DNA from: Polaribacter sp.
GTDB taxonomy: Bacteria; Bacteroidota; Bacteroidia; Flavobacteriales; Flavobacteriaceae
Reading direction: 5' to 3'
DNA length: 64,000 nucleotides
NCBI GenBank assembly: GCA_023254055.1
Contig: JALQYN010000052.1
Coordinates: 38,831-102,830 of the forward strand
Part shown: in pieces, positions 10,150 to 19,874 of the stretch
Layout of the letters: each line of letters opens with the position of its first letter
Numbering within the stretch: position 1 is the first letter of the stretch
Notes under the pieces: model-generated
The model's database searches: none
What the model was told of the DNA's origin: nothing
Seen by the model: only the letters and a program-made list of their open reading frames with translations
Program-made: the position numbers and the translations under genes

Positions 10150-11256
10150 TTAGTCTTGCCATTCTGCAATAAACAAATTAGTGTCATGTCCACCACCATT
10201 ATTTCTATTTGATGAAAAAATTAACTTTTTACCATCATTAGAAAAAACCGGAAAAGCATCAAATGTTTCTCCATGTGTTACTCTTTCTAAGTTTTTCCCA
10301 TCTAAATCAATCATATATAAGTTAAAAGGAAAGCCTCTTTCTGCTTCAAAATTTGAAGAAAATAATATCTTTTCCCCTGAAGGGTGAAAAAACGGACTCC
10401 AGTTTGCATTTCCTAAATCTGTTAATTGACGTAAATCAGAACCATCTGCATTACAGATGTACAATTCCATTTCTGTTGGTTGTACCAAGCCTTCTTTTAA
10501 CAAATCTTTGTATTCTTTAATTTCAGCTTCCGTTTTTGGTCTAGAAGAACGGAAAATCAATTTTGTTCCATCTGGCGAGAAAAAAGCACCTCCGTCATAG
10601 CCTAACTGATTTGTAATTTGCTTTACATCAGAACCATCAATATTCATCGTAAACAACTCTAAATCTCCAGTTCTCATCGAAGTAAATACAATTTTATCTC
10701 CTTTTGGAGAAACGGTTGCTTCGGCATCATAACCAGGTTCGTTTGTCAATTGCTTGGTAATATTACCTTTTAAGTCTGAAACAAAAATATCATAGCTTTC
10801 ATAAATTGGCCACACATATTTTCCTTCTCTACGCAATGGTGCTGGCGGACATTCTTTTCCTCCTAAATGTGTAGATCCATAAACATATTCTTTGTTTCCT
10901 GGCAAAAAATATGCACACGTTGTTCTTCCAAATCCAGTACTAATCATTGGTGGTTTTGTGTCTTCAAATGTTTCTCCAACATTCATTAAAAACATTTGAT
11001 CACATTCTACTCCCCATTCTTTATTGTTCGATTGAAAAATGATTTGTTTATCATCAAAACTCCAATAAGCTTCAGCATTATCTCCACCAAACGTAATTTG
11101 CTGCATGGTTTTAAAATGAACCTCTTCAGGATAAATTAAAGTGGTATCCCATTTTTTTGTCGCCCCAGATTTTGCATCCGATTTATCTTTTTTATCTGTT
11201 TTACACGAAACGATGAATAGTGTAAAAATCATCAAATAAATTCCTCTTAATTTCAT
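10150..11256 (-). CDS. TolB-like/PD40 beta-propeller lipoprotein
   Basis: Lipobox-like MIFTLFIVSCKTD; repeated SPKGDKIVFTSMRTGDLELFTMNIDG units. Confidence 0.88.
   Translation of the reverse strand: MKLRGIYLMIFTLFIVSCKTDKKDKSDAKSGATKKWDTTLIYPEEVHFKTMQQITFGGDNAEAYWSFDDKQIIFQSNNKEWGVECDQMFLMNVGETFEDTKPPMISTGFGRTTCAYFLPGNKEYVYGSTHLGGKECPPAPLRREGKYVWPIYESYDIFVSDLKGNITKQLTNEPGYDAEATVSPKGDKIVFTSMRTGDLELFTMNIDGSDVKQITNQLGYDGGAFFSPDGTKLIFRSSRPKTEAEIKEYKDLLKEGLVQPTEMELYICNADGSDLRQLTDLGNANWSPFFHPSGEKILFSSNFEAERGFPFNLYMIDLDGKNLERVTHGETFDAFPVFSNDGKKLIFSSNRNNGGGHDTNLFIAEWQD
10151..10187. repeat. 37-bp direct repeat copy B (real C-terminus of the PD40 gene)
   Basis: tagtcttgccattctgcaataaacaaattagtgtcat. 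Confidence 0.85.
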
Positions 11257-11322
11257 TATGTACTTTTTTAATTTTACAACTAAGATTTATTAGTTATTTT
11301 TGGCAAAAATAATACATATACC

Positions 11323-12543
11323 ATGAAAAATTTAATAATTTTAATCTTTTTATCTCTCCTTGTTTCTTGTGCTAAAGAATACAAACCTGAAAACAAGATT
11401 AAAGAAGATGTTTCTTTCTTAGCGGATGACAAGTTAGAAGGAAGACAAACAGGAACTCCTGGAGGAGAAAAAGCTTCTGAGTACATAAAAAACAGATTTG
11501 AAAGCCTTGGTTTAACTCCAAAGGGAACCGATGGTTTTTATCAATCCTTTTCTTTCAAACCAAAAACACATCCACATGAAGAAGTAAAATTTACTGAAAA
11601 TTCTGACGGAACAATTACCGGAAGAAACGTTGTTGGATTTATAGATAACAAAGCAAAAAACACTGTAATTATCGGTGCGCATTTTGATCATTTAGGTTAT
11701 GGTGGCGATGGCTCTTTATATAGAGATTCTATCAAAGCAATTCATAACGGTGCAGACGACAACGCCAGTGGTGTAGCACTACTCTTAAATTTAGCAAGTA
11801 AATTAAAAAATACAAACACCAATAACAACTATGTATTTATTGCTTTTTCTGGTGAAGAAATGGGCTTGTTAGGTTCTAATTATTTTGTTAAAAATCCAAC
11901 ATTCAACATCAAGGAGGTGTCTTATATGATTAATATGGACATGGTTGGAAGACTAAAAGATAGTGCTTTGGCTGTTTACGGAACAGGAACTTCACCTATT
12001 TTTAAGCAAACATTAAAATCTCACAACAACGATTTTAAATTGATCATGAAAGAATCTGGAGTTGGCCCAAGTGACCATACAAGTTTTTACTTGGCAGACC
12101 TGCCAGTATTGCATTTCTTTACAGGGCAACATAGAGATTATCACAAGCCAAGTGATGATACAGAAACCTTAAATTATGAAGGAATGGAAAGCATTTCAAA
12201 CTATATTTTTAACATCATTTCTGATTTAAATGATAACGGAAAATTAGCCTTTAGAAAAACCAAAAACGAAAGTGAAGAAACGCCACGTTATAAAGTTAGC
12301 ATGGGAGTAATTCCTGATTATATGTTTGATGGAAAAGGAATGAAAATTGATGGTGTAAGCGAAGGAAAACCAGCGATAAAAGCAGGGGTTAAAAAAGGCG
12401 ATATTCTTGTACAATTTGATGGCGAAAAAATCACTGACATGATGGGCTATATGAAAGCACTTGCTAAAACTAAAAAAGGTGATAAAAAACCAATTGTCGT
12501 AAATAGAAGTGGTAAAGAAGTTACATTAACTATTGAGTTCTAA
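11323..12543 (+). CDS. M28 family metallopeptidase with C-terminal PDZ domain, lipoprotein
   Basis: VIIGAHFDHLGYGG, NGADDNASGVALLL, FSGEEMGLLGS; PDZ GVSEGKPAIKAGVKKGDILVQFDG. Confidence 0.92.
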   Translation: MKNLIILIFLSLLVSCAKEYKPENKIKEDVSFLADDKLEGRQTGTPGGEKASEYIKNRFESLGLTPKGTDGFYQSFSFKPKTHPHEEVKFTENSDGTITGRNVVGFIDNKAKNTVIIGAHFDHLGYGGDGSLYRDSIKAIHNGADDNASGVALLLNLASKLKNTNTNNNYVFIAFSGEEMGLLGSNYFVKNPTFNIKEVSYMINMDMVGRLKDSALAVYGTGTSPIFKQTLKSHNNDFKLIMKESGVGPSDHTSFYLADLPVLHFFTGQHRDYHKPSDDTETLNYEGMESISNYIFNIISDLNDNGKLAFRKTKNESEETPRYKVSMGVIPDYMFDGKGMKIDGVSEGKPAIKAGVKKGDILVQFDGEKITDMMGYMKALAKTKKGDKKPIVVNRSGKEVTLTIEF

Positions 12544-12565
12544 ACGCATTTCAAAACAATACACT

Positions 12566-12602
12566 AGACCTGTTAGATTCATTTCTAACAGGTCTTTTTT
12601 TT
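12566..12602 (+). terminator. Rho-independent terminator
   Basis: agacctgttagattcatttctaacaggtctttttttt. Confidence 0.85.
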
Positions 12603-12615
12603 AAGATAAAATAAG

Positions 12616-12623
12616 TATTTTTG
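12616..12623 (+). promoter_or_regulatory. -7 element TATTTTTG, 4 nt before dusB ATG
   Basis: TAnnTTTG match. Confidence 0.5.
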
Positions 12624-12627
12624 CGCC

Positions 12628-13629
12628 ATGGTTAAAATTGGAGACATAGAATTACCAGATTTTCCGTTGTTGTTAGCACCAATGGAAGATGTTAGTGATC
12701 CACCGTTTAGAGCTTTGTGTAAAGAAAACGGAGCCGATGTGGTGTATACCGAATTTATTTCTTCAGAAGGATTGATTCGTGACGCTGCAAAAAGTGTCAT
12801 GAAATTAGACATCTACGAAAAAGAGCGTCCAGTTGGAATTCAAATTTTTGGAGCCAATTTAGAATCGATGTTAAAAACGGTAGAGATTGTTGAAAAATCG
12901 AATCCAGATATTATTGATATCAATTTTGGCTGTCCTGTAAAAAAAGTAGTTTCTAAAGGCGCTGGTGCAGGAATTTTAAAAGACATCGACTTAATGGTTT
13001 CGTTAACCGAAGCCATGGTAAAACATACCAATTTACCAATTACTGTAAAAACACGTTTGGGTTGGGATGAAGATTCTATTAGAATTGTAGAAGTTGCAGA
13101 ACGCTTGCAAGATGTGGGTTGTAAAGCAATTTCTATTCATGGTAGAACAAGAGCACAAATGTATAAAGGAGATGCCAATTGGAAACCCATTGCAGAGGTA
13201 AAAAACAACCAACGCATGCACATTCCTGTTTTTGGAAATGGCGATGTTACAACTCCAGAAAGAGCTATGGAAATGCGAGATGTATATGGTTTAGATGGTG
13301 CTATGATTGGTAGAGCCTCTATTGGTTCTCCTTGGTTTTTTAACCAAGTAAAACACTTTTTTAAAACTGGTGAACACTTAGCTTCTCCAACAATTGCAGA
13401 ACGTGTAGAAATTGCACGCAGACATTTACAAATGGCCATTGACTGGAAAGGTGAAACCTTGGGAGTTTTAGAAACCAGAAGACATTATACAAATTACTTC
13501 AAAGGAATTCCGCATTTTAAAGAACACCGAATGAAAATGGTAACTTCTGATGATGCAAAAGATGTTTTTGCAGCTTTTGATGAAGTGTTTGAAAAATTTG
13601 GTGATGCTGTAATTCCTGATTTTAGTTAA
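12628..13629 (+). CDS. dusB: tRNA-dihydrouridine synthase
   Basis: LLAPMEDVSDPPFRALCKENGADVVYTEF; DINFGCPVKKVVSKGAGAG. Confidence 0.95.
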   Translation: MVKIGDIELPDFPLLLAPMEDVSDPPFRALCKENGADVVYTEFISSEGLIRDAAKSVMKLDIYEKERPVGIQIFGANLESMLKTVEIVEKSNPDIIDINFGCPVKKVVSKGAGAGILKDIDLMVSLTEAMVKHTNLPITVKTRLGWDEDSIRIVEVAERLQDVGCKAISIHGRTRAQMYKGDANWKPIAEVKNNQRMHIPVFGNGDVTTPERAMEMRDVYGLDGAMIGRASIGSPWFFNQVKHFFKTGEHLASPTIAERVEIARRHLQMAIDWKGETLGVLETRRHYTNYFKGIPHFKEHRMKMVTSDDAKDVFAAFDEVFEKFGDAVIPDFS

Positions 13630-14835
13630 TTACTTCTCTATAAAACTTGCAGAAATTCTGCTACTTGCAATTTTTGAAGCGATAAATCCTAAAATACTAA
13701 TTGTAATTGCAACAATAAATAGATTCATAAAACTAAATTCTACTGGGTAGGGGATGGATTGTGTGATCATAAAAAAGGCAAACTGCTTTTGTAATAAAAT
13801 TAAGATTGTACCCATAAGCAATCCGATAAACAATCCAAAAACAGTTAATAAAAATCCTTGCAACACAAAAATTCTTTTTATTTCTTTTATGGTAACTCCT
13901 AAATTAAAAAGTGTTTTTAAATTTTGCTTTTTATCTATAATCATCATAATAATGGCACCGATTACATTAAACAATGCAATGATAATAATGAGCGTAAATA
14001 TCAAATAAGAAATCAATCTTTCTGTATTTAAAACTTTATAAGTAATGGCATTAAATTGTGTTTTTGTAGCTACTTTAAAGTTGTTTCCTAATACTTTTTG
14101 AAAGTTTTTAGCAAAAGCTTCTGGGTTGACATTTTCTTGTAATCGCAACTCAATTGAAGACACTTGATTCTCTTCATAACTCAATAATTTTTGTGCCAAT
14201 GTTAAATTTACAAACACATATTTATTTGCAAATTCTTCCAAACCTGTATACACTCCTGAAATTTGAACATCGGCAGAATTAAACGCAGAAGATGCACTTA
14301 AAATCAATCCTGTACCTGCTTTAGGAACTTTAATTTGCAAAGGCTCACCAAAATTTAAAATACTTAAAGATAATTTGTCTGAAATTCCGAAACCAATAAC
14401 CGCCGTATTGATAAAATCAGGATCTATCCATTGACCAACATGTAAGGTAGAATCTATTCTTGTAATCGACATGTAATTATCACTAACCCCTTTTACATAC
14501 GCAATTTGATCTCTCTGTTTGTATTGTAAAAAAGCCCGTTCTTCAACTACAGGTGCAAATGCTTTAATTTCTGTAGTAGATTTTAAAAGCGATGTTATAG
14601 CATCAGAAATAAAAAACGATTTTCCTTTAACCGCTGTAATTTTTATATCAGGATCAGAATAATCCAACATATTATTAGTGAAAGATTTAAAACCAGAAAA
14701 TCCTGAAAGGATAATAAACAACGCCAATGAACCGACAATTACACCAAAAGACGCAATAATCGTAATAATGTTAATGGTATTGTTTCCGCTTTTAGCGAAC
14801 ACATATCTTTTAGCTATGTAAAAAGGAAAATTCAC
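13630..14835 (-). CDS. FtsX-like/LolC-LolE type ABC transporter permease
   Basis: FYIAKRYVFAKSGNNTINIITIIASFGVIVGSLALFIILSGFSGFK. Confidence 0.88.
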   Translation of the reverse strand: MNFPFYIAKRYVFAKSGNNTINIITIIASFGVIVGSLALFIILSGFSGFKSFTNNMLDYSDPDIKITAVKGKSFFISDAITSLLKSTTEIKAFAPVVEERAFLQYKQRDQIAYVKGVSDNYMSITRIDSTLHVGQWIDPDFINTAVIGFGISDKLSLSILNFGEPLQIKVPKAGTGLILSASSAFNSADVQISGVYTGLEEFANKYVFVNLTLAQKLLSYEENQVSSIELRLQENVNPEAFAKNFQKVLGNNFKVATKTQFNAITYKVLNTERLISYLIFTLIIIIALFNVIGAIIMMIIDKKQNLKTLFNLGVTIKEIKRIFVLQGFLLTVFGLFIGLLMGTILILLQKQFAFFMITQSIPYPVEFSFMNLFIVAITISILGFIASKIASSRISASFIEK

Positions 14836-14892
14836 AATTGTTGTATCAAGTCAATACAAACTAAGGGCAAAAAAAGTTGTGAAGCAAACAAA

Positions 14893-15288
14893 TTAACGTT
14901 TTTGACGTCTTGGCAATACTTCTGGATTTTTAATAGGATTTGCATCCTCACCCTTTAAAGATTTATCAATTTCTTCGATATAATCTAAAGAATCATCTCC
15001 AAAAAAAGATAATTCTGGCATTCTTCGCAGTTGATTTCTTGTGCGTTTTGCCATTTCATGTCGAATTAAAAAAGTATTCGACTGAATTCCTTTGACCAAT
15101 TCATCTCTTTTTTCTGATGGAAAAATACTCAAATACACTTTTGCAATACTCAAATCTGTAGTCACAGTAACTTTAGAAACCGAAATAATAGTTCCTTGCA
15201 TTCCTTCTTGTGCCGCTTTCTGAAGCACATCAACCAAGTCTTTTTGAATTACTCCAGCAATTTTTTTCTGTCTATTTGTTTGTTCCAT
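14893..15288 (-). CDS. rbfA: 30S ribosome-binding factor RbfA
   Basis: RQKKIAGVIQKDLVDVLQ..., LRRMPELSFFGDDSLDYIEEID. Confidence 0.93.
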   Translation of the reverse strand: MEQTNRQKKIAGVIQKDLVDVLQKAAQEGMQGTIISVSKVTVTTDLSIAKVYLSIFPSEKRDELVKGIQSNTFLIRHEMAKRTRNQLRRMPELSFFGDDSLDYIEEIDKSLKGEDANPIKNPEVLPRRQKR

Positions 15289-15342
15289 GCGGCAAATTTA
15301 CGCATAATTCTAAAAAGAATGTTTATTTTTGACGGATAGAAA

Positions 15343-15753
15343 ATGGATCTAATGGACAAAATTGAACATATTGGGATTGCCGTAAAAAGTATAGAAAAAT
15401 CTAACGCGTTATTTGCGGCTCTTTTTGGAAAAGCACATTATAAAGTTGAAGAAGTAGAAAGCGAAGGTGTAAAAACGTCTTTTTTTGATGTGGGACCTAA
15501 TAAAATTGAGTTGTTAGAAGCTACAAACCCTGAGAGTCCAATTGCAAAATTTATCGAGAAGAAAGGCGAAGGAATTCATCATATTGCCTTTGCTGTAAAA
15601 GACATAAAAGCAGAAATAGCTCGTTTGAAAGGTGAAGGTTTTATCGTTTTAAATTCAGAACCAAAATTAGGAGCAGACAATAAATTGGTTGCTTTTTTAC
15701 ATCCAAAATCCACCAACGGTGTTTTGATAGAATTGTGTGAAGAACGCTCTTAA
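15343..15753 (+). CDS. mce: Methylmalonyl-CoA epimerase
   Basis: KIEHIGIAVKSIEKSNALF...GEGIHHIAFAVKDI glyoxalase fold. Confidence 0.93.
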   Translation: MDLMDKIEHIGIAVKSIEKSNALFAALFGKAHYKVEEVESEGVKTSFFDVGPNKIELLEATNPESPIAKFIEKKGEGIHHIAFAVKDIKAEIARLKGEGFIVLNSEPKLGADNKLVAFLHPKSTNGVLIELCEERS

Positions 15754-15835
15754 TTTTAACAAAAATACTGCAAAATATTGGCTTAATACTGCTCGTTAAT
15801 TTTTGTATCTTGCGAGCTAGAATTCAAGATTATCT

Positions 15836-16714
15836 ATGTCTACATCTTTTGACAAATATCAAAAACGAAGATTACGCTCTTCTTACTTTTCTGTAATTGT
15901 AAGTATTTCGTTGGTCTTGTTTATGGTTGGTGTATTAGGTTTGATATTATTAAAGTCTACAAGCGTTGCCAATCAAGTGAAAGAAAAAACAGCAATGACC
16001 TTGTTTTTAAAAGACAATGTGACTAAAAAAAATATCGAAGATTTAAGAGCTTCTCTATCAAAGGAAAAATTTACTAAAGAAATTGTATACATCTCAAAGG
16101 AAGAAGCTGCTAAATTTCATAGTAAAGATTTAGGAGAAGATTTTGTACAATTTCTAGGTACAAACCCATTAAAAAACGGTATTGATTTATATGTAAAAGC
16201 TGAATTTGTAACACCAGAAAAAATGGCTGAAATCGAAAAGCGATTTCAAAAAAACGCCTTTGTTTTAGAAGTTTCTTATGACAAACCACTGATTCAGTTT
16301 TTAACAAAAAACATTCAAAAAATAAGTTTTTGGTTGTTAGTTGTTAGTGCATTTTTTGCGCTGATCTCTATTTTATTAATTAACAGCGCTTTGCGCTTAT
16401 CAGTATATTCTAAACGATTTAATATTAAAACCATGCAAATGGTTGGTGCTACAAAAAGTTTTATCAGAAAACCTTTTCTTTTACAAGGAATAAAATTAGG
16501 AATAATTGGCTCTTTCATTTCATTAATTGGCTTAGGAGCTGTTATATATTACACAAATAAGTATTTACCAGCATTAGAATTGTTAAACGATTATGCATTG
16601 TTAAGCTACTTATTTGGCGGCGTTTTAGTGATTGCTTTTTTAATTACTTGGTTAAGTACTTATTTTGCAACACAACGTTTTTTAAATTTACAAACAGACG
16701 AATTATACTATTAA
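15836..16714 (+). CDS. ftsX: Cell division permease FtsX
   Basis: RLRSSYFSVIVSISLVLFMVGVLGLILL; NIKTMQMVGATKSFIRKPFLLQG. Confidence 0.93.
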   Translation: MSTSFDKYQKRRLRSSYFSVIVSISLVLFMVGVLGLILLKSTSVANQVKEKTAMTLFLKDNVTKKNIEDLRASLSKEKFTKEIVYISKEEAAKFHSKDLGEDFVQFLGTNPLKNGIDLYVKAEFVTPEKMAEIEKRFQKNAFVLEVSYDKPLIQFLTKNIQKISFWLLVVSAFFALISILLINSALRLSVYSKRFNIKTMQMVGATKSFIRKPFLLQGIKLGIIGSFISLIGLGAVIYYTNKYLPALELLNDYALLSYLFGGVLVIAFLITWLSTYFATQRFLNLQTDELYY

Positions 16715-16715
16715 T

Positions 16716-16961
16716 ATGAGTAAAAAAGAAAACAATACAAGACCAGAGTTTCTTTTTGGGAAAAGAAATTATATCATTATGCTAATAGGTGCTGTTTTTA
16801 TTGCCTTAGGATTTATCTTTATGGCTGGCGGTGGAAGCGACGATCCGAACGTTTTCAATCCAGAGATTTACAACTGGAGAAGAATTCGTTTAGCACCAAC
16901 CTTAGTCATTATTGGGCTAGGAATTGAGATTTATGCAATTTTAGCAAAACCTAAAAAGTAA
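16716..16961 (+). CDS. DUF3098 family membrane protein
   Basis: Short 2-TM protein between ftsX and uppP, conserved context in Bacteroidetes. Confidence 0.85.
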   Translation: MSKKENNTRPEFLFGKRNYIIMLIGAVFIALGFIFMAGGGSDDPNVFNPEIYNWRRIRLAPTLVIIGLGIEIYAILAKPKK

Positions 16962-16963
16962 GC

Positions 16964-17773
16964 ATGAATTTACTTGACGCTATTATTCTAGCAATTATTG
17001 AAGGGCTTACAGAATACTTACCTGTTTCATCAACAGGGCACATGATTATTGCTTCTTCTTTTATGAAAATAGCAACCGATGATTTTACCAAATTATTCAC
17101 CATCGTTATTCAATTAGGGGCAATTTTATCTGTTGTTGTTCTATATTGGAAACGCTTTTTTCAAAGTTTCGATTTTTATCTCAAACTACTCGTAGCCTTT
17201 ATTCCGGCAGTTATCTTAGGATTGTTATTAAATGATGTCATAGACGAATTATTAGAAAGTCCTGTTACCGTTGCGGTTTCTTTAATTATTGGTGGATTTA
17301 TTTTATTAAAAGTTGATGAGTGGTTTAAAGCAAACGAAGAATTTGATTCTAAAAACCCAACTGCACATACAGAAATAAGTTATGCAACTGCATTAAAGAT
17401 CGGATTTTTTCAATGTTTGGCTATGATTCCAGGGACCTCTAGGAGTGGTGCAACAATTGTGGGTGGAATGACCCAAAAAATCAATAGAAAAACTGCTGCA
17501 GAATTCTCTTTTTTCTTAGCTGTACCAACCATGTTTGGCGCAACACTTAAAAAAGGATACGATTATTACAAAGCTGGTTTCGAGCTAAATTCAGATCAAG
17601 TTAATTATTTAATTGTTGGGAATATTATTGCCTTTATTGTAGCCCTAATTGCTATTAAATCATTTATTGATTATTTAACAAAACACGGATTTAAAATTTT
17701 TGGTTATTACAGAATTGTTTTAGGGATTAGCCTTTTAATAATTCATTTTTTTATCTACAGATTAACCATTTAA
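16964..17773 (+). CDS. uppP: Undecaprenyl-diphosphate phosphatase
   Basis: [35 protein letters not shown]. Confidence 0.96.
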   Translation: MNLLDAIILAIIEGLTEYLPVSSTGHMIIASSFMKIATDDFTKLFTIVIQLGAILSVVVLYWKRFFQSFDFYLKLLVAFIPAVILGLLLNDVIDELLESPVTVAVSLIIGGFILLKVDEWFKANEEFDSKNPTAHTEISYATALKIGFFQCLAMIPGTSRSGATIVGGMTQKINRKTAAEFSFFLAVPTMFGATLKKGYDYYKAGFELNSDQVNYLIVGNIIAFIVALIAIKSFIDYLTKHGFKIFGYYRIVLGISLLIIHFFIYRLTI

Positions 17774-17780
17774 AAATCAC

Positions 17781-18476
17781 ATGTTAACGGCTGACGATTA
17801 CAAAAACGGACAAATCTTATTGATTGACAAGCCACTTAAATGGACTTCTTTTCAAGCTGTAAATAAAATCCGCTGGCACATCAGACAACGTTTCAATATC
17901 AAAAAAATTAAAGTGGGTCATGCTGGAACTTTAGATCCGTTGGCAACTGGATTACTAATTATTTGTACGGGTAAACAAACCAAAAACATCAACGAATACC
18001 AAGGTCAGGTTAAAGAATACACCGGAACAATTACCATTGGCGCAACAACGCCGAGTTACGATTTGGAAACCGAAATAAACGAAACTTTTCCTATAGCACA
18101 TATAACAGATGATTTAATTCATAGCACAACCAAACAATTTATGGGTGCAATTCAACAACAACCTCCTATTTTTTCTGCAATCAAAAAAGACGGAAAACGC
18201 TTGTATGAATTGGCTAGAAAAGGAGAAACTACCGAAATTCCGACTAGAGAAATTACTATAACTGAGTTTGAAATTACCAACATTGAGTTACCAAAAATAG
18301 ATTTTAGAGTTGTGTGTAGTAAAGGAACGTACATTCGTTCATTGGCTTTTGATTTCGGAAAAGCATTACATTCTGGCGCACATCTATCTACATTGCGACG
18401 TACAAAAATTGGTGAGTTTTCTGTAGAAAAAGCAGTTTCTATTGATGCTTTTATTGAAAATTTAGAAATGGATTAG
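17781..18476 (+). CDS. truB: tRNA pseudouridine(55) synthase
   Basis: KVGHAGTLDPLATGLLIICTGKQTK; CSKGTYIRSLAFDFG. Confidence 0.96.
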   Translation: MLTADDYKNGQILLIDKPLKWTSFQAVNKIRWHIRQRFNIKKIKVGHAGTLDPLATGLLIICTGKQTKNINEYQGQVKEYTGTITIGATTPSYDLETEINETFPIAHITDDLIHSTTKQFMGAIQQQPPIFSAIKKDGKRLYELARKGETTEIPTREITITEFEITNIELPKIDFRVVCSKGTYIRSLAFDFGKALHSGAHLSTLRRTKIGEFSVEKAVSIDAFIENLEMD

Positions 18477-18477
18477 T

Positions 18478-18963
18478 CTATTTTAAAAAACGCCCATACC
18501 AACTTTCAGAAATGGGTACTTCCCAATAGTTTTCAAACTCTTCTTTTGTGGTTACTAAATTGTCAAACACAATAGATTTTCCGGTAACGGCTTTGTTTTT
18601 AAGTAGCTTTTTAAAGTCTTTCAACTCTTTGTATTGAACAAACTCGCCTTGTTTAAAACAGACATTCATTTTGTCTAATAATTCAACTTCATATTCTTGT
18701 TGTAGTTGTAATATAAACATGACAGAAGCATCAATATCAGCATTTAATAAAGAGGAACCAGATGCATCAGCAAACAATACAATAAACCGATTGTATAACA
18801 ATTGATACGATACTCTAAAAGTATCATCATTAGTTTTCCAACTTTCTAAAAAGGTTTTTATTTTTTCGTGAATTCCATCAATTTCTGTATCGTAAAATTT
18901 TCTATTGGAAGGATAAATCCAAACTTTGGCTGTTTCAGGAAGTGATGTATAATCTACTAGCAT
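18478..18963 (-). CDS. Conserved hypothetical Bacteroidetes protein
   Basis: 161-aa ORF with promoter TATCTTTG at 18982-18989 on the minus strand. Confidence 0.75.
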   Translation of the reverse strand: MLVDYTSLPETAKVWIYPSNRKFYDTEIDGIHEKIKTFLESWKTNDDTFRVSYQLLYNRFIVLFADASGSSLLNADIDASVMFILQLQQEYEVELLDKMNVCFKQGEFVQYKELKDFKKLLKNKAVTGKSIVFDNLVTTKEEFENYWEVPISESWYGRFLK

Positions 18964-18995
18964 TTTCGAGTTTTATTATTGCAAAGATAGCACAA

Positions 18996-19035
18996 AAGAA
19001 AAGTCCGTTTACAAAATTGCAAACGGACTTTTCTT
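18996..19035. terminator. Bidirectional hairpin (15-bp perfect stem)
   Basis: AAGAAAAGTCCGTTT acaaaattgc AAACGGACTTTTCTT. Confidence 0.75.
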
Positions 19036-19049
19036 ATGAATATTTCCAA

Positions 19050-19169
19050 TGTCAGTTCGAGTATTTTTTTGTCAAATTGAGCTTAGTTAAAAAAATGTAT
19101 CGAGAACGAATTAAAAATTCTCGATACAAATTTTTCTTATTTAAATCGAAAAATTCACTCGAATTGACA
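19050..19169. repeat. Nested inverted-repeat (REP/MITE-like) intergenic element
   Basis: Outer arms TGTCAGTTCGAGT/ACTCGAATTGACA; inner arms TGTATCGAGAA/TTCTCGATACA. Confidence 0.65.
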
Positions 19170-19179
19170 GTACTATATT

Positions 19180-19773
19180 TTATTTTTTTAAAAAGGAAAC
19201 TAAATCTTCTTGTATACTTTCACCTTTATTTTTATTGTACCAAACTTGTAAATCACGTTTAAAATCGGCATCTAACCCTCCATGTTTCACTTTATAATCG
19301 TTTACCATTTTTGTTGCAATAGAGGGTCTTGGGCCCCAAGACGAAACTACTTCATTCTCTTCGTTTAATACAACCAATTTCGGAATTGATTTGCTTCCGT
19401 TGGTTAAAAATTGATTCATCAAATCTTCATTTTCATCTCGCAAAACAACTTTTAAATCGACCTTATCACTCTCTAAACTCATTTTATTAATTACAGGTGA
19501 AATTTGAGCGGCATCTCCACACCAGCCTTCTGTAATTAATAACCATGTTTGTTTTTCTTTTGTGTTTTTTAGCGCTTCTATTGTAGAATTTGTCAGCTTT
19601 GTTTTTTTATCTAAACGATTCATTCTAGCATCGTTCAAAGTACTATAATGTAATAAATCCTCTGATTGATTTGGTCCAGTAGATTTACCTTCTTCTAATA
19701 AATCACTAACTTTTTTTCTATATGCTTCGTACGACAAACTTTTTGCCAAACTGTCTTTAATTATCGTGTTCAT
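19180..19773 (-). CDS. Thioredoxin family protein
   Basis: WLLITEGWCGDAAQISPVINKMS. Confidence 0.88.
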   Translation of the reverse strand: MNTIIKDSLAKSLSYEAYRKKVSDLLEEGKSTGPNQSEDLLHYSTLNDARMNRLDKKTKLTNSTIEALKNTKEKQTWLLITEGWCGDAAQISPVINKMSLESDKVDLKVVLRDENEDLMNQFLTNGSKSIPKLVVLNEENEVVSSWGPRPSIATKMVNDYKVKHGGLDADFKRDLQVWYNKNKGESIQEDLVSFLKK

Positions 19774-19874
19774 AGATTCTATAAATTTTACTTTTTAGAC
19801 GTGTAAAAATAGAAATCTTACAGCTCTAAATGTGTAACACAAGTAACACAGAGAATCAATAATAAATTAAAGAA

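Noticed and set aside
12585-13439. Minus-strand ORFs of 62-100 aa within dusB
   Set aside because: Antisense shadows of a well-supported dusB CDS.
18942-19262. 106-aa plus-strand ORF from the track
   Set aside because: Covers hairpins and the inverted-repeat element and overlaps the thioredoxin gene antisense; composition is not protein-like.
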